Shown here: positions 7,024-7,950 of the stretch, piece after piece | Layout of the letters: every line of letters begins with the position of its first letter | Position numbering within the stretch: the first letter of the stretch is position 1 | Assembly: GCA_937888925.1 (NCBI GenBank) | Contig: CALARM010000480.1 | Coordinates: forward strand, 1 to 7,950 | DNA length: 7,950 nucleotides | Source: an uncultured Synergistia bacterium | GTDB taxonomy: Bacteria > Eremiobacterota > SpSt-956 > JAKJGF01 | Reading direction: 5' to 3' | Program-made: the position numbers and the translations under genes | Notes under the pieces: generated by a model | What the model was told of the DNA's origin: nothing | Database searches by the model: none | What the model saw: the letters and a program-made list of their open reading frames with translations, nothing else

Positions 7024-7030
7024 AAAGGAA
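7024..7030 (+). promoter_or_regulatory. Ribosome binding site that fixes the NlpC/P60 start
   Basis: AAAGGAAG-type Shine-Dalgarno sequence whose GGA ends 9 bases before the ATG at 7039. It supports that ATG over the in-frame TTG at 7021, which would place this ribosome binding site inside the coding region. Confidence 0.7.
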
Positions 7031-7038
7031 GCATTTTC

Positions 7039-7650
7039 ATGAAAAAATTTTATGAATTAGGACTTTCTGCTTTTCTTGCTGTGTTTATTATTACGTTTCT
7101 TATACTTTACACACCTGAACTTGACAGATACAAAGAGAATATAAATCTTCTACCGAAAAAATTCACCGTCAGGACAGAAAGGAAATTAGTTATTACAGAA
7201 AAACTTCCTGAATTGAAATATACTTACAATCAATGTTCCACTATGGCAAACTATACTCCTACAAGGCCTCTTTCTTCAAGGGGTTCTTCCATTGCCGCAA
7301 AGGTGGTGCAGACTGCCTATAAATATATAGGTGTTCCCTATGTATGGGGAGGAGAATCTCCGAGCGGATTCGATTGTTCCGGTTTTGTCCAGTGGGTTTA
7401 TACGCAAAATGGTATATCTATTACCAGGACTGCAGATACACAGTATATGGAAGGCGTTCCTGTTAAGGATCTTGAGCCGGGAGATCTCGTATTTTTTACC
7501 ACCTATGCACCGGGGGCGTCTCATGTAGGAATTTATCTTGCGTGCTCGAAATTCATTCATGCCTCTTCAAGCGGACAGGTAAAGATAAGCAGCCTTGACG
7601 AAGAATTTTACAAATCAGTATTTATCGGAGGAAGGAGATATTTCAGATAA
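7039..7650 (+). CDS. Membrane-anchored NlpC/P60 cell-wall cysteine peptidase
   Basis: The 203-residue protein has a short basic start and one hydrophobic segment (about 6-25) acting as a signal anchor or uncleaved signal, then a linker of about 60 residues with no recognised domain. An NlpC/P60 domain fills residues about 88-203. The catalytic triad is visible: C113 in FDCSGFV, H162 in SHVGIY, and H174 in FIHASS as the third polar residue. GVPYVWGG and PGDLVFF are further family motifs. Family members cleave bonds in peptidoglycan stem peptides, usually next to the D-Glu/diamino acid position, so it probably acts on the wall from the outer face of the inner membrane in growth or remodelling. 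No LysM or SH3 binding domain is present. It has its own strong promoter. The lipoprotein gene follows after 41 bases, so the two may be co-transcribed. Confidence 0.93.
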   Translation: MKKFYELGLSAFLAVFIITFLILYTPELDRYKENINLLPKKFTVRTERKLVITEKLPELKYTYNQCSTMANYTPTRPLSSRGSSIAAKVVQTAYKYIGVPYVWGGESPSGFDCSGFVQWVYTQNGISITRTADTQYMEGVPVKDLEPGDLVFFTTYAPGASHVGIYLACSKFIHASSSGQVKISSLDEEFYKSVFIGGRRYFR

Positions 7651-7675
7651 TTTTAAAGAATCAGTATTATCAACG

Positions 7676-7682
7676 AAAGGAG
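7676..7682 (+). promoter_or_regulatory. Strong ribosome binding site of the terminal lipoprotein gene
   Basis: AAAGGAG, 9 bases before the ATG at 7692. It is one of the best Shine-Dalgarno sequences in the window and confirms the start of the truncated gene at the right edge. Confidence 0.7.
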
Positions 7683-7691
7683 ATATTTTAT

Positions 7692-7950
7692 ATGAAAAAA
7701 ATTTTAATCTGTCTGTTTATAATACTCCTGATTATAAATTCCGGATGTAAGAAAAAAACAGACGATGGCAAAATGACTCCTGAAGAAGAGCTGATAAAAT
7801 GCGAAGGTTATCTCAATAATCTGGGAAAAGCCTGTGAAATATATGCAGGCCATAATGACGGCCATTACCCCCAAAATCTTGACGCAGTAAATCCTTATAT
7901 AAAAACCATACCTGTATGTCCTGCATGCAAAAAACCTTATATATATACTT
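7692..7950 (+). CDS. Small lipoprotein with a pseudopilin-like body (5' part only)
   Basis: Eighty-six codons are visible before the window ends. Residues 1-18 form a hydrophobic lipoprotein-type signal ending N16-S17-G18-C19. The -3 residue is Asn rather than Leu/Ile/Val, a relaxed lipobox. After a charged linker the body reads CEGYLNNLGKACEIYA, then a GHYPQNLD segment and IPVCPAC. This resembles the region of type II secretion/type IV pilin-like proteins where an N-terminal helix (..NLK.I..ALE.Y..) leads to a YP.sL..L segment and an IP.CPA motif, but here a lipid anchor replaces the pilin N-terminal methylation helix. The function is unknown; a surface or periplasmic role is likely. Cys76 and Cys79 form a CPAC pair that could be a disulfide or metal site. 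The close spacing to the NlpC/P60 gene suggests an operon. Confidence 0.85.
   Translation, partial: MKKILICLFIILLIINSGCKKKTDDGKMTPEEELIKCEGYLNNLGKACEIYAGHNDGHYPQNLDAVNPYIKTIPVCPACKKPYIYT

Noticed and set aside
7021..7038. TTG at 7021 as the start of the NlpC/P60 gene
   Set aside because: A good Shine-Dalgarno at 7024-7030 precedes the ATG at 7039 at proper spacing, and the ATG gives a typical basic N-terminus followed by the hydrophobic segment.
7276..7560. Overlapping frames on both strands inside the NlpC/P60 gene
   Set aside because: They cover the conserved catalytic region of the real gene and have no independent support.

Overview
The window is AT-rich DNA from a bacterium that is probably Gram-negative. 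It encodes periplasmic binding proteins, a lipobox lipoprotein, a sensor kinase with an extracytoplasmic domain, and an envelope NlpC/P60 peptidase. There are no rRNA, tRNA, transposase or phage genes to fix the lineage. The lipoprotein with a pseudopilin-like body at the right edge, and the heptanucleotide repeats between genes, suggest an environmental lineage with a complex genome. I would not name a phylum from this alone.

Layout, left to right. (1) 1-95 is the 3' tail of an unrecognised + strand gene. (2) 96-177 is an intergenic stretch with a stem-loop and a short heptamer run. (3) 178-1323 (+) encodes SfsA, a PD-(D/E)XK-type nuclease, fused to a C-terminal Uri/DUF123 domain of the GIY-YIG superfamily. 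(4) 1304-1470 is a convergent junction with two heptamer arrays in inverted orientation; they run into the 3' ends of both flanking genes. (5) 6755 down to 1452 (-) is a compact three-gene unit. It holds two tandem PotD-like (spermidine/putrescine-type) binding proteins, one lipoprotein and one membrane-anchored, followed by a 1046-residue dCache-HAMP-PAS-HisKA-HATPase-REC-REC hybrid histidine kinase. (6) 6756-7038 is a divergent promoter region with one near-consensus sigma70 promoter facing right. (7) 7039-7650 (+) is a membrane-anchored NlpC/P60 cysteine peptidase. (8) 7692-7950 (+) is a small lipoprotein with a pseudopilin-like body, cut by the window edge.

The most interesting system is region 5. 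Two polyamine-type binding proteins lie in an apparent operon with a sensor kinase, and no ABC permease or ATPase gene is next to them. This resembles binding-protein-assisted sensing, as in LuxP/LuxQ for AI-2 and NspS/MbaA for norspermidine in Vibrio. Here the output would be a phosphorelay. The two binding proteins differ from each other, and from E. coli PotD, at several positions that contact ligand in PotD. They may therefore recognise different amines or act as a competing pair. This is a hypothesis built on gene order and motif reading, not a demonstrated function.
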